Positions 23,618-35,065 of a stretch of 64,000 nucleotides of DNA are shown piece after piece. The stretch is taken from the NCBI GenBank assembly GCA_033296885.1, contig MU863889.1:186001-250000 (forward strand), in the 5' to 3' direction. A program made the translations under genes and the position numbers. Origin of the DNA: Triangularia verruculosa (Eukaryota > Ascomycota > Sordariomycetes > Sordariales > Podosporaceae). Numbering within the stretch: the first letter of the stretch is position 1; the number at the start of each line of letters is the position of its first letter. Below the pieces are notes generated by a model. That model was not told where the DNA came from. It made no database searches and saw nothing but the letters and a program-made list of their open reading frames with translations.

Positions 23618-24000
23618 TCAGTTGCAGTAATCGGAATGTCCAGCACCAGCATCATGGCATCCACTGTCGGCACAGGCGCTGCGCCACCAGAGGGCATCGT
23701 CGCCGGATCTCCCATCGCACTCAAACAAGGTGTCCGGGAGGTTTTCGGGGCTAAGCTCCGAGGGATACCACTGACTGCCCTTATACACGCCCGCCATGAT
23801 TTTGTCGTCGGTCCATTCTGTGGTGCCCAGTTAGAGAGAGAGGTCGCTAACATAGTGGTAGTCAAGCCAAGAGTCCGCCACTCACCCATGTTCTTAAGGC
23901 TTCGGCCGCAGTAGAGGCGCTGGCCGTGGCATTTGCCATTCTTGCCCAGGGCAGTGGCTGCCAGAGCTAAGATAGTGAAGATGGTGATTGAAGCACGCAT
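23618..24000 (-). CDS. Small secreted cysteine-rich protein
   Basis: Exons 24000-23886 and 23817-23618 are joined across a 68-bp intron (GTGAGT donor, CTAAC branch site, CAG acceptor) and give 104 residues. Without splicing the frame has a different, Pro/Ala-rich end, so the spliced model is preferred. Residues 1-19 form a signal peptide. The mature part has six cysteines (KCHG, YCGR, ECDG, ACAD, GCHD, YCN), enough for three disulfides, and ends at YCN. It also has an EWTDDKIMAGVYKG block. A TATA-like box lies about 113 bp upstream (24113-24120, minus). Size, signal and even cysteine count fit an effector-like or antimicrobial secreted protein; no specific family is recognised. Confidence 0.75.
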
Positions 24001-24871
24001 GTTGATTCGAGTGAAACGTTTGGTGAAAATATCGGAAGCTGGTTAATAAAGTATGTGGTCTGCGCTATTGTTGTTGTTTTTAACTACTAATCGTCAAGGA
24101 GGTTGACAACTCTCTTTATACGCAGCTGAGCGTGCCTCGAGCTAAGCCCTTGAAGTGTGCCTTGCCCTCAAAGGCCGGTACTCGGTCCCATCTTGATTAG
24201 CGGTGGAGACGTGGTGGTGATGAGTGGCATGTAGCCCGAACTCGGATTCTTTCGCCTCACGGGGGATGGACGAACGGGATCTTATTAAAGTGTCGGTAGG
24301 ACAGGTAGTCCGATAAGCTGCCTTCATATCGTTAGTACGACGATTGAGCTTAGACCACACTGCATGTATTCTACTGTTACAGAGTGAGATTTCCCGTTGA
24401 ACTAGGTATGCGACACAATGTGAGCGCCCCGCTATGCGTGTGCCAGGATCAGCGTAGCTGAGACTTGCGTTCCCTTCGTCCCATAGCACAGTACCGAGTA
24501 TAGTCTCACATTATATTATGGCAACCTCGGGCTGGCAATTTACTTACCGCCACAAGCACAATCATGCGAGACAGGAACAGAGATCCTTCGGCCAATGATA
24601 TGCCCTAGACTATGGGCGTATGTGTAAGATTCGGTGGCAAATCCGAGTTCGTCTCACAGCAACAGTGCGCAACAACCTATCGTCAGCGATGGCAGTTTGA
24701 AGTGCCAGGCCTCATGCGGTAAGCAAAAACAGAGAATATAAGAAGAGAACCATTTGTCCCCTGGGTCAGACGAGAAGCCCCCAAAACATCTCATGGTCAT
24801 CAATCAAAACGCACCATTGAAACAGTCAAAGCAGTCAAAGGCGGCCAATTAAGAACACGTCGGCAGTCAAC
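24001..24871. promoter_or_regulatory. Divergent promoter region of two secreted-protein genes
   Basis: The minus-strand TATA candidate is at 24113-24120. The plus-strand TATA candidate is AATATAAGAAG at 24735-24745, about 130 bp before the RNase start. AGTCAAAG is repeated at about 24823-24840. No gene was seen. Confidence 0.5.
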
Positions 24872-25464
24872 ATGAAGGTCTTGAGGATTCTACTTGGCTT
24901 CATCGTCTCGCAAGCAGTCGGAGCACCGTTGGAAATATCTGGCTTGAATGCCACGGCTGTTACGGACGTCAACATGAACTTGGTTTGTCTATTAACCTAC
25001 TCAAACACCTCCTTTCCTCCTTTCAGCCACCGTCAACAGCTCACACTAACACCACGTCAACCTCAAAGTCCGCCGCCGAGTTCCGCTGCCACAATGACGC
25101 CTATCCAAACAACATCATCACTTTCAATTTCGCCAGAGTCCTCGACAATGTGCAGTCCTTCCCCGACAGGGAGACACCCGGCCGAAGCGGCTATCCGCAC
25201 GAGTTCAAGAACATCCAGGGCATAGTCTGGGACTTCAACACGTGGCGCTGCAGCAGGTCGGGCTACAAGCCGCTGCTCGAGATGCCCGTGTTTCCGGACG
25301 GCCACCTGTACCCGTGGGATGAGAGACGGGATTCGCCTAATGGACAGAATCCGGGACCTGCGCGGGCCATTTATGCGGCCCCCGGCGGCACCATCGAGTT
25401 CTGTGGGCTGATTGCGCATGTCAGTGGGAATCAGGGGTACCTGGAAAAGTGTGACGTGGTTTGA
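24872..25464 (+). CDS. Secreted guanyl-specific ribonuclease, N1/T1 family
   Basis: Exons 24872-24982 and 25027-25464 give 182 residues. The intron would be only 44 bp (GTTTGT...TTTCAG), at the lower limit, but it is needed to join the signal peptide (MKVLRILLGFIVSQAVGA) to the enzyme. All four RNase T1 catalytic positions can be assigned: His95 in GYPHEF, Glu122 in LLEMPVF, Arg150 in PARAIYA and His168 in IAHVSG. Four cysteines (58, 112, 163, 179) can form two disulfides. Family members cleave single-stranded RNA after G through a 2',3'-cyclic phosphate. Compared with RNase T1 there is an N-terminal extension and an inserted loop (FPDGHLYPWDERRDSPNGQ). It lies beside, and divergent from, another small secreted protein. 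Confidence 0.85.
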
Positions 25465-25912
25465 GTGGAAGTCGCACCGGCTCCAGTCGGGAAGGGCTGG
25501 AGTTACGATGCCTACGAGGTGTAATGGTTTTGTGGTGTAGTGGTCGTTGTGGTGTGGTAGTCGGGAGCGGTCAGTTTAAGTTGGGTTGTGTTCATGAGCG
25601 TGGGCAGGATGTGGTGGTGAATATGGAATTGGCTTGAGGAAATCATGAGCGGTGGGGTTTGCGAGGTCCTGTTAAGAATTGAATCTACCAGCGAATTAAA
25701 AACACCCCATTAAAACTCTTGAAACCCGGGGGTGGATGTCGTGGCTTGCCTGCCACCTCAGGTCTGAGACCTAGAATACACTCCAGGCCACCAGAACCTT
25801 GGATCATCACTTCAATGCAAGTGGCAGCAGGCCGCTCAGATGCCAAAGACGCCTCCTGAATTATCCCGCTTTATGTCCACACCGTAGCAAGCCATGAAAC
25901 CGAGACTCTAAC
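25465..25912. other. Convergent 3' intergenic region
   Basis: It lies between the RNase and DUF4470 genes. It has GTGGTGT-rich sequence at 25530-25620. No gene was seen. Confidence 0.45.
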
Positions 25913-28900
25913 CTACTTCCGATGATGCTCCTCCACCTCCTCACACTCCATCCTGTGCTTCCTCCAATCCCTTTTCTGACACTCCGCACTGCAGTACTTG
26001 GCCTTCAAGCACCTCATACACTTCTTCAGCGCCACCCCCTCCTCCGGATCCTCCACCTTGCCGCAAGCCCTGCAGGTTTCGGGTCTCTTCTCATTACCAC
26101 CCGCCAGCCCCCTTGCCAACTCTGGGTCGATGATATCCTCTACCAACTGGGAAGCATACACCGGGCTGATCGCAACCCTGGTGGAGTATTTGGCGGCACT
26201 TTCATCCCACTCCGGCAGCGGGATAAAGTCTTGAGGCAATCTACCCTGACCACAAGAGCAAATGACCTGTTCGCCTTCCTTTAAGCTCAACGGAATGGTC
26301 TTGTGCTCTTTTTCTCCAGCGCGAGCGACATACTCACATGTCTTGGGGTTATGCTCCCATGTCCTGCACCTCTCCACAAAAGCTGGGAGGGCCTTCTTCC
26401 ACATCTTGAGTTCTTCGTCGTCAACAGTGATGGTGCAGCATTCAAGGGTTCGGATCAACAGCAAAAAGCCCTCAAGTTCCTTGCTGTCAACCAAGGCCTG
26501 TGTGAAAGGAAGGATGGCAGCATCCAGGACAACTGATGCATGAGGCCCATCAACGCGAATGGCGTTGACAAAGAGCAGCATGTGAATGCCGCCGTTCTTA
26601 GGATCAGAAATGGCAAAGAGACCGGTTTGTCCTCCCTGGAGACCAGAGGAGAGCATAAACATGGTAAACAGAGACTCCTTGAAGTTGAGACGAGGCGAAG
26701 AGCCGAGACCGGTGTAATCGTCATCTTGCTGGGTGACCTCTTCACGCAGACGGCGTTCCCGGCCGGAGAAGATGAGAGAGGTGAGGGTAGTCAGAAACTT
26801 GATACGAGAATCTTCGTCCTCGTCCTCGTCAATTGACAGGATGGGAAGATTGTCGAGGTTTAGATGTGGGATGTTGAGTGTTGCTGGGATGCCAGATGGC
26901 TGAATCAACATTGATGGGAGGATGCGAGTGTCCAACTGCGCAACATCCAAGGGTTTGACCAGCGATGCGACCACCTCAACATACTGTGACTTGCGCGCAA
27001 CTCGCAAGGCGCATTTTTCCTTGGAAATTGGCACCGAGAAGACGATTGGCAAGACCAACTCCCGGGCGCCACACACCACCTCGATGGTGAACGGGGATAC
27101 TTGCTCCATCTTGATGGGCACTGATTTGTCCGCCAATAAACTGCGGCCCGAGTCCGAAATGACATCGATGTGCCCAACGACCTGAAAGACATTTCCTTCA
27201 GCCTTTTCATCAAGCTGGGCCGTAAACATTGGACTCATCGAGGATGTAATCTTCGATTCTCCCATCTTTGTAGTCGCCGAGTCAACCGATACCGTGCCAC
27301 CCTGCAGAGAACGCTGACCGGGAAGTAGCTTGCTGATGAGCACCTTGTCGAGAGATACTTTGTAGATTTCGCAGTCAGGATTGCCCAGGACCTTCTTATA
27401 CGCCAGCTTGTTGTAGAATGCGTCCGCAGTGCACAAGGAGACACTCATCTCGGATCCTATGAAGCCAGCGACGACTGTCAAAGGAAGATAGAACGACACC
27501 ACCATATTAGATGACCCCGACCAACCCTCCTTATCCTCATCCACTTGAACTGCAAAGTCATCTTGGTCAGGCGAGTTGACCGTTGTGACCATGCCGAAGG
27601 ATAAATGGTAGTTCGTGTATTCGAACTCAGCTTCTGGAATCCGAACCTTCAGTGGCAGAGGAATACCTTCGTCTCTGGAGCACTGAGCAACCAGTTGCCA
27701 TTTCTCCGCTGGCACAGTAAATGTGATCGCCACAGAGTCAGGCGTATTCGTCCACTTCACAAAAGGCGGGGGATCCTTCTCAAACAACGATTCCAGCGCA
27801 CGGATCTTGCCTGACGGTTCTGGCACGCCACAGCTGCCCCATCCTCTGATATCCAGATGTAAACACCCAGCACGAAGATCCGCAGGCAATCCCGAGTATT
27901 CATCCATAACCTCCTGATAACCCAGACCAAGCCTATCACACAGCACCCAGAGGATTGCCGAGGCAGTGCTGAAGTGAAAGTGGTGATGCAGCCCCCTTCT
28001 TTTGCTGTTATCCTGACTCACCTCATAGGCCTTGAATATCCTCTTGAATACTCCCTCAAAGAAAAGGATTAAATCCTGAGCACCAACTTGCAGCTGATCC
28101 TTCTGTCCAGGGACCTGCAAAGAATTCCACTTCCACGCTAACCTCGACTGAACGTTCCGTGACCCGTCCTCACCCGCGTACCTTTCACTGAACGTAGCCA
28201 GCACCTCATCAATAACAGCCACGCTCGTTGAGTTTGTCCAATACTCCGCCGGTGTCAACCCCAACAGCAACGAAAAGGACTTCGTATGACCCTCCAAGAT
28301 GGCCTCATAGTTCTTTGCATAGCAGTCCGTATAAATCGTTGCTGAAGGCAATTTTTTCAGCAGCACGAGTCCTGTAACCAGCGCATTCAACACCCCCTTG
28401 TCATCCGCCAAAGACCCTGTGTCAACAACATCGAAATCTCTCGGCGCTTTCCCATCTGCATACTCGCCCTCATCCAACCTCAAAATCTCAAACCCAATAT
28501 CCCTCCTGAACCACCCCGCCTCTAACTCGCCATGGTCCTTATTTCTCTTCAGCGTCCAGCAGAACGAGAAGAAATCCGCAGCGGCAAATCTCACCGTTAC
28601 CCTCTTCTTCCCAACTGCCTCCCTGAAAGCCTCCACCCAAGACGCCCATTGCATCTTCGCAGTCTCCAGAATTCTTTCCTTAATATCCTTCCTATCCGCA
28701 TTCTCAATCCTCAACGGCGAAAGCGGCGTCAACGGTGCGTTGGAAGAAGCAAGATGGAACCCAATCAGTGGATCGGTGGGATATTCCAACACCCTCTTTT
28801 GGTTCACGTCATTGCAAGCCAAAGCAGAAACAAACACTGGATTCGGCTTTTTCTTTTCTTCCTTCTTCACCGCATTCTGCCAGTTTTCTTCTGTGAGCTC

Positions 28901-29589
28901 AGCCAGTGCTTCCACCAAACCCCCAACCGACAATGGCGCGCAAGATCTAGCACTGGAAGTAACAACTGCCTGCCCTTCTTGGCCATAGACTTCCTCTTTG
29001 CGCTGCTGGGAACGTTCCAACACGGTGTGGAAACTGTCACCGGCTTCAGGAGAGGTGGTGTAACTGGTCCAGACTTCTCTGACCAGCTCGAGAGTCTTGG
29101 GGTCGCAGAAGCGGAGTTGAGAGTAGGGACTTGAGTACCATGTCTCGAGAGACGATGAGAGCTCGGCAAGTTTCTTGGCTTGAGATTGGAGGGCAGTAAG
29201 GTCGGAGTTGGCGAGCCAGGCGTCATAGTAGATGCTCCAGGCTTGTTCGGAGGTGGTCTTTGAGTCGATTATGAGAGTGAATATAAGGATGTTTCTCGCT
29301 GTCATCTCGTTAGTGTTCTGTCTATGGGTTTTTAAGGGGATGCCTTACCGATTTGATGAACCCCCTGCTCGCCCTCGGCGCAAGCTGTGACATCGATTCT
29401 TTTTCGTAGAGGGAGTCCCTTTTCTGACCCCAGAGTAAATAAAAGATGATGAGCCAGATCTGGCCCAACCAAGCAGAGGATATATGCTGACATGCCTTGG
29501 GGCAGGTCGCGGGTGAGACTGATGGCGGGCGTGATGTCCACTGAAGCAAACGACCCCGCCATGGGGTGGTGAGTAGTGGGTGTGAACAT
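25913..29589 (-). CDS. DUF4470-MYND zinc-finger protein
   Basis: Exons 29589-29349 and 29298-25913 are joined across a 50-bp intron (GTAAGG donor) and give 1208 residues. The N-terminal DUF4470 region begins with the AISLTRDLPQG block and continues across the splice into ARNILIFTLIID, matching the usual domain consensus as I know it. The C-terminus is a MYND finger from about 1155 (CRACGKVE; CMRCLKAKYCSAECQKRDWRKHRMEC) with all eight Cys/His ligands. A second Cys pair (CEYVA...CSCGQG) lies before it. MYND fingers bind proline-rich peptides in partner proteins. The long middle is helical and beta-mixed with no domain I can name. The DUF4470-MYND combination is widespread in ascomycetes, and its function is unknown to me. 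Another ATG (MAGSFASVD) is available 9 codons downstream of the chosen start. Confidence 0.85.
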
Positions 29590-30957
29590 TGCAACTCTCC
29601 TGGGCTGTTCCTCTGTCTCTGGGCTTTGTAAATGAGTAAGAAGAATAAAATAGCCTGGGAAAAATGGGAGAGGAGAGAAGAAGTGATGTCCTGGATTGTT
29701 TTCTCACGATTGCGGCGTTGACTCTCGGGGAAATCAGAGGAGTCTGAGTTCTCAATTCTCCAATTGATGGTGGGGCAATCACCAAAACCGTGCGCGCACT
29801 GTGTTTGGCAGCAACCAGGGCAACCACAGACAAACCACCCAAGGTTCATGGGAATGATGGGACAGAATGTGTAGCGCTGATTCTAGAGATAAGGTACCTA
29901 ATTAGGGCATGGAGATAGCTGCCTCCGACATTGAGACACTAGATCGTAGGAGCTGCTAAACCCGGGCTTGTCCCTGGACTTGTTGATGACACAACGCTCA
30001 ACGGCAACCAGGGTTAGGGTCATTCCAATGCCACCCCTGAAAGGAAAACGAAGACCGAGTTCCTATTTTTGGACGGCGTCCTGACAGTTATCAGGAGCCT
30101 GTTGACAAATATGGAAGGCGCATCAGTTGACTTAAGAGGTTTAGATACCATTTCGGGAGGCATCTTGAGCATCTGAGAAGTCATCATTTGTGCAACTCTC
30201 ATCTGGTGGGCATCAACATTCACAACTCCACCAAGATAAGGCATAAACAAAAGAACATTTCAAGATCAAGACGACACATTCCATTGTTCTGCTTCACTTT
30301 TAGCTAAAAACCACAAAATACCCACCCCTTATCCCACAGCCCACGCAACCACCCAGCATAACCGCCATCCAATGATCCAACGTTGATCCAAAATAAACAA
30401 AGATCAACAAACATCTAGCCTTCCTCCCCCATCCAGCCTCCCACCCCTATTTTACACTTGCCACCAAGAAGCGACATAAAAGTAGTACATGTTTTGAATG
30501 TGTTTCATAACCTCCATCAGCAGCAGAAGCAAACAAAATAGGCGCGGCAGATGCTCAAGAAACAAGAATTATACGCTTCTCAGAAAAACACAGCCAATGA
30601 TGATATAGATTGCGCGGACGACCCCCCACGCCCGCAACAAGAAACAAAAAAAAAAGCCCATTCATTGCTTCCAGCCTTTGCACAATGTCCCATAGGATCA
30701 CAGAAGAAAAGAAAAACACAACAAAAGAAAATAGCAGCGCAGTGCGACAAAAAGCGCAAATGATAAAACCAAAATGCCCAGCCAGCCTCCAAGTCACCCA
30801 CCACCAACCAGCCTTGCCAGTTCTATACCAGCCAGCCCAGCCCGGCCACACACAGAACGAAAAAAAGCGGAAGCCAGATATACCAAATAGAAAAGACGCA
30901 AAAAAAGGAAAAATTGCTCAGTAATAGTTGGGTAGAGGTCCCTTCAATGAGGTGATC
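29590..30957. other. Intergenic between the DUF4470-MYND and Swi5-like genes
   Basis: A TAAGGTACCTAATTAGGG motif sits near 29890. The region from 30300 to 30930 is A- and C-rich, non-coding in appearance and probably 3' UTR of the zinc-finger gene. No gene was seen. Confidence 0.45.
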
Positions 30958-33645
30958 TCAGTTCCCCGGGAAAAACGGATCCCCACCCACCCCCATCCCA
31001 TTCATCCCCCCAAACATCCCCATCTGTTCATACTCCCCGTCCGGGTCAAACTTGCCCCCCAACGTCGACATCAACCCCTGATGCTGCATCCCCATCGAAG
31101 CCGGCACATGATCCAACTGCACCGGCACCAACCCATGCTCCTGCCCCCCAAATCCAAGCAACATATCATTATCCAAGCTCACAAACCCAGGCATGCAAAC
31201 ACCAGAGGAAACCGCCTGCTGCTGTCCCTGAGAACTCTCCCCGTCCTCAAAAAACCTCCCACTTGTCCCCGTCGGCGGCGGTGACGAGCTGCTCGACAGC
31301 TCCGGAGGCGTATGATAGCTCGTCGTGCTCTTCGCCGGCGACCCACGCCTCTGCGGCATCAGCTCCTCCCCCACCGTCCCCCTCCTCTCCTCCACACGCG
31401 ATGAATGACTGTAATTACTCATCGCACTCGGACTCCTGACTTGTTCTTCCATCGTACCCTGTCCCCCGGGATACAGCGGATGAACCTGCGGCATTCTCGC
31501 ATTACTCATCAAACTCCCTGGATTCATCGTCGCACTCCCACTTCCCCCACCACTACCCGCCGTCATAGCAACATCCAAAATATCCGGAAAATCCTCCTCC
31601 TCATACCTCCCCCTTGGGCTCCCCACACTCGAACAACTCTCACTATACCCACTCTGACTACTCGCTGAACTCATCTCCTCCCCCTCCTCCCCTTTCTTCT
31701 TCCTCGCCCGTTCCTTCTTCTCCCTCCTCCCCTCCTCCTCCCCCTCCTCCCTAACCTTCCTCGGTCTCCCCCTCTTCACCGTCTTCTTCACAATCCCATC
31801 AAACGCCCCAATGCACATCCCCCTCTGCCTATGCCTCGTCAGCGCATCATGCCTCGCAAAGCTATTGCCACACTCGCACGGATACGGCTTGATCCCCGTG
31901 TGGATCTTCGCATGCCTCTTCAGATCATGCTGCCTGACAAAACACTTGTGACAGCTGGGGCACTGGTACTGCCGATCGTTCAGATGCGTCTGCACGTGGG
32001 ACTTGATGTTTTCCTTGCGGCCGAACCTCTTATTGCACGACTCGTAAAGACACACCCATTTCCCATCGGACGGATCAGGACCTTGAATGTACTGCGAAAT
32101 ATCCTCCAGTGTTACCCCGGTGTCGGTTTTGGTTTCTTCGATGTTGATTGACGCAATCGATGCGGCGGATGCTAAAGAGGCGATGGATTCGGTGCGGCGG
32201 TGGTGGGAGAGGGAAGGGTGGGGGGACGTGTGTCGGGAGAGAGAAGCGGCTGTGAGTTGGTGCTGAGAAGACGGTTGGAGGGCTGCCTGGGAGTTATCAA
32301 GTTGGTTGGGGTTGAGGATCGGGTGGCAGAGGTCAGGATTGGGAGCCGAGGCTGCGAGCCCGCCCATCTGCGGCGCCATTGACATCCCTGGCTGTCCCAT
32401 CCCAAAGTTGAAGCCGTCAAAATTATGTTCGATCTTAACAAACTCGGCGTTCATACTCCGCATGTTCATAAATTCTGGCGTCGTCAAGCCCTGCTGCATC
32501 CCAAAGGCCATCGGCATGGTATTCGCTCTTGGCGGTGGCGGCGTCTGGGCGATACTCGCTTGCTCAGCCTGTTGGCGCAGTTCTTGGAAAATTCCCGAGT
32601 TGCGGTTGTTGTGCTTGTTGCCTCGGACGGGCTTGAGTGTTTCCTCCATCGACTCATCGTAGTCATCGCGGAATCGGTTCGGGATTTGTTGCTGCTGTGG
32701 CGTGGGCTCGTTCTTGTGTGGTGTCTCGGTTGGCGTTGGCGGGAAGCCCTCTGCTGCGTAGTGATCAGCATCCGCGTCGACGCCCGCCGCCCATTGGTTG
32801 ATGTTGTTCAAAGGTGTTACTGGTCTGTGCTGGCCAGTGAGGTCGACGTTGCCGCCGACGTTCATCATGTTCTCGAACTTGGCCACCTTGTCGCTGATCC
32901 CGTTGCTGATTCGGCGTGAATTGCGGCGGCTCTGAGTGGGCGCCGTCTCGCTCTCGGAGATCCATCCACCTTGACCGGTGCTGGCGGGGCTGGAGTCGGG
33001 AAAAGTAAGGAAAGTCGGGGTGGACAGGGCGCTGTCTTGGTTGTAAAACTCAAAGCTACCGCCCACGTCGATGTTGCTATTGCTGGCGAAGGCGGCCTGG
33101 TTCTTTATCATGCCGATAGAGTTGAGATACGCCTCGTAAGGAAGGGGGCTCATCTCCATCATCGGCGCAGGGCTGGTGAGCGCATCGACGAATCGTTGGT
33201 TGTTGGGCGTCACATTTGGTGATACAAGGAACGCATCGCTGTCGTGGAAAGACTGATAGGAATGGTTGGATGATGAATCACTGCGGTCAGTGCCGGAAGT
33301 GCCTGGGCGCGACAGGCTCTGCCGCTGGTTTTCACGCAGGATCTGTTGTGGTGTCGTCGGAATGGCCGGGCTCGAGACGGGCATCACTACCGGGTTGAAC
33401 TCATGTCGGGCTGCAAGATACTCTTGGCGAGCAGATGACGATGTGGGCGTGGTCGGGGCGAACTGCTGCCGTCGGGTATCCAGGCTGAGACCTCGTCGGT
33501 GTGCAATGGGCTGGCGCTGCTGTTGCGCAAAATTGGGCAACGGAGCTATCTTGACGGCTTCAAAGGCCGTGGGGGTCGATTGTTGTCGTCGATGCTGACG
33601 TTGACGCGAGTGTATGCCGCCCGACTGCGGTGGATTGGATAGCAT
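30958..33645 (-). CDS. C2H2 zinc-finger transcription factor, Swi5/Ace2 type
   Basis: 895 residues, intronless. The frame is open to 33702, but the ATG at 33645 starts the family-typical MLSNPPQSGGIHSRQRQHRR, so it is preferred. Conserved N-terminal blocks (STPTAFEAVKIAPLPN; HRRGLSLDTRRQQF) match what I know of filamentous Swi5/Ace2 proteins. Three adjacent C2H2 fingers lie at about 528-610: CLYESCNKRFGRKENIKSHVQTH, then CPSCHKCF...H, then a short CECGNSFARHDALTRH. A basic KRGRPRKVR stretch follows them and could act as a nuclear signal or AT-hook-like element. In yeasts Swi5/Ace2 drive M/G1 and daughter-cell separation genes and are held in the cytoplasm by CDK. The many S/T-P sites here are compatible with that but are not proof. 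Confidence 0.85.
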   Translation of the reverse strand: MLSNPPQSGGIHSRQRQHRRQQSTPTAFEAVKIAPLPNFAQQQRQPIAHRRGLSLDTRRQQFAPTTPTSSSARQEYLAARHEFNPVVMPVSSPAIPTTPQQILRENQRQSLSRPGTSGTDRSDSSSNHSYQSFHDSDAFLVSPNVTPNNQRFVDALTSPAPMMEMSPLPYEAYLNSIGMIKNQAAFASNSNIDVGGSFEFYNQDSALSTPTFLTFPDSSPASTGQGGWISESETAPTQSRRNSRRISNGISDKVAKFENMMNVGGNVDLTGQHRPVTPLNNINQWAAGVDADADHYAAEGFPPTPTETPHKNEPTPQQQQIPNRFRDDYDESMEETLKPVRGNKHNNRNSGIFQELRQQAEQASIAQTPPPPRANTMPMAFGMQQGLTTPEFMNMRSMNAEFVKIEHNFDGFNFGMGQPGMSMAPQMGGLAASAPNPDLCHPILNPNQLDNSQAALQPSSQHQLTAASLSRHTSPHPSLSHHRRTESIASLASAASIASINIEETKTDTGVTLEDISQYIQGPDPSDGKWVCLYESCNKRFGRKENIKSHVQTHLNDRQYQCPSCHKCFVRQHDLKRHAKIHTGIKPYPCECGNSFARHDALTRHRQRGMCIGAFDGIVKKTVKRGRPRKVREEGEEEGRREKKERARKKKGEEGEEMSSASSQSGYSESCSSVGSPRGRYEEEDFPDILDVAMTAGSGGGSGSATMNPGSLMSNARMPQVHPLYPGGQGTMEEQVRSPSAMSNYSHSSRVEERRGTVGEELMPQRRGSPAKSTTSYHTPPELSSSSSPPPTGTSGRFFEDGESSQGQQQAVSSGVCMPGFVSLDNDMLLGFGGQEHGLVPVQLDHVPASMGMQHQGLMSTLGGKFDPDGEYEQMGMFGGMNGMGVGGDPFFPGN

Positions 33646-34699
33646 TGTAAGCGATAGAGAGGTATATAGAACGAATGTTAAGTGTTGCTGACGAGGTGTC
33701 AACCGGTGGGAAGGATGTCGTCGAGACTGGATGATGGAGTTTGTCAGTTCTGCCCGTCGTCGCGCTGTGGGTCCGACAGGGTCAACATCTGCCGCGGGAC
33801 AGCAAGGTGCCTGCCTACCTCTCAGCGCAAGCCAAACGGCAGGGCAATTGGAGCCGCAGCGACGACCTCAGTCGACGGCGAGGTTGCGCGATGGGCAGAA
33901 GCCAGAATATCGCGAGATTGTGGCCTCTGGCGGCGACGGCCCACTGGACAGCGGTGTGGAGATTCGCGATGTCGCGAATCGGGCTTGGTGTCGCTGTAGC
34001 ACGATGGCTTGAACCAGCAACAAGCGATGCTGGAATTGGCAAGATGCTTGAAGCTCTCTCGAAGAAAAAAGGCTGGAGGTTGGGGAATTGCAGCAGAAGT
34101 ATGGGTTTGCTGCACCAGATGGTTGCTCTGCCGGGATGCTGGGGACGACGAGGGCCCATGATCGCTGTTCCAAGCTTTGTTTTCTCGTCGGCCATTGAGC
34201 GTTGCCAGGAGCAACACCGAGCAGTGGTTCGCTCTCTTGCCGAAGGGGAGCTCGCCATTGGCTGCTTCGCCCGCAGCTGGCTCCATTCACTAGCTGCCGC
34301 CGCTAGCGCTCCACCACTGAGATCTCCCCACTAAATCACACCCACAGACGTCAAGCTTTTTTTACCCTCCCAGTGAGTGCCCATTGCCGCGCGCTGTTGT
34401 TTTATTGCCAGGCCAGGTCAATTTCCCTGCAACATCTCCCGGTGGATTCCAATTCAGCATCTCAGGCCAGCGATGGGAACTAATGCGTGTCTTTCTCCAG
34501 AAATCTGCAGGGTCATCTTGCGCCGTCTTGGCTCACATCACTTTGCCTTTCTGCCTTGTCCAGGGCCCTGGCCTTCCCCCGTGTTTACTGCCAAGGTTTC
34601 CTTGACAACTCCCAGACAAGGCTGAACGATGACGGCAGCCATTAAAACGCTATGATATCGCTGTTCCGCTTCACATAGCCGCCATTGGACGTCCACCAG
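33646..34699. other. Upstream region of the Swi5-like gene
   Basis: About 1 kb, GC-rich. Several long open frames overlap on both strands between 33740 and 34330, each Arg/Ser/Ala-rich, with no domain and no consistent start. This is most likely promoter and 5' leader. Confidence 0.4.
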
Positions 34700-35065
34700 G
34701 TTGCTCATGCACTTGTCCATGTCGTCGTCCACTCCACCATCTTGGTTTGAAGATATCCAGGGTGAACAGCCATGGTCCGGGTGAGCTGGCTGACGCCGGT
34801 CTTGGAAAGGGGCTTGCCGAGGAGGTCATCTATTGTGTGTCTTGTCAATGGAGGCTTCGTCGGCAAAGTTTTTTTGAGCTGTCTCAGTGTCAGCATCAGG
34901 TACGGGATCGCGGTCGCTTGGGCACGGCCCCACCTTGACAACCGAGACATCGTCCTTTGTCGGGGGACGGTACGTGCCAAAGACTCTGTAGCCTTTTTCA
35001 AGAGCCTCGTGGACAGCTGAAAGCCAATGCCCCTGTTGGCACCAATGACAAGCTTCTGTAGACAT
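34700..35065 (-). pseudogene. Short-chain dehydrogenase relic
   Basis: Reading the minus strand from about 35058, one frame gives the Rossmann start LVIGANRGIGFQL. The continuation VHEALEKGYRVFGTYRPPTKDDVSVVKV is in a different frame, and a later stretch (SQLTRTMAVHPGYLQTKM) fits the SDR substrate-side VHPGxxxTxM block. At least two frameshifts separate recognisable pieces, and the catalytic YxxxK region is missing. The fragment is under 400 bp against about 750 bp for a complete gene. Confidence 0.7.

Noticed and set aside
24142..24489. Minus-strand 115-codon frame between the secreted-protein genes
   Set aside because: No signal peptide, domain or splice context; lies in the divergent promoter.
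33741..34334. Plus-strand 197-codon frame and several minus-strand frames upstream of the Swi5-like gene
   Set aside because: Mutually overlapping, Arg/Ser/Ala-rich, no domain. Position fits a promoter and 5' leader.
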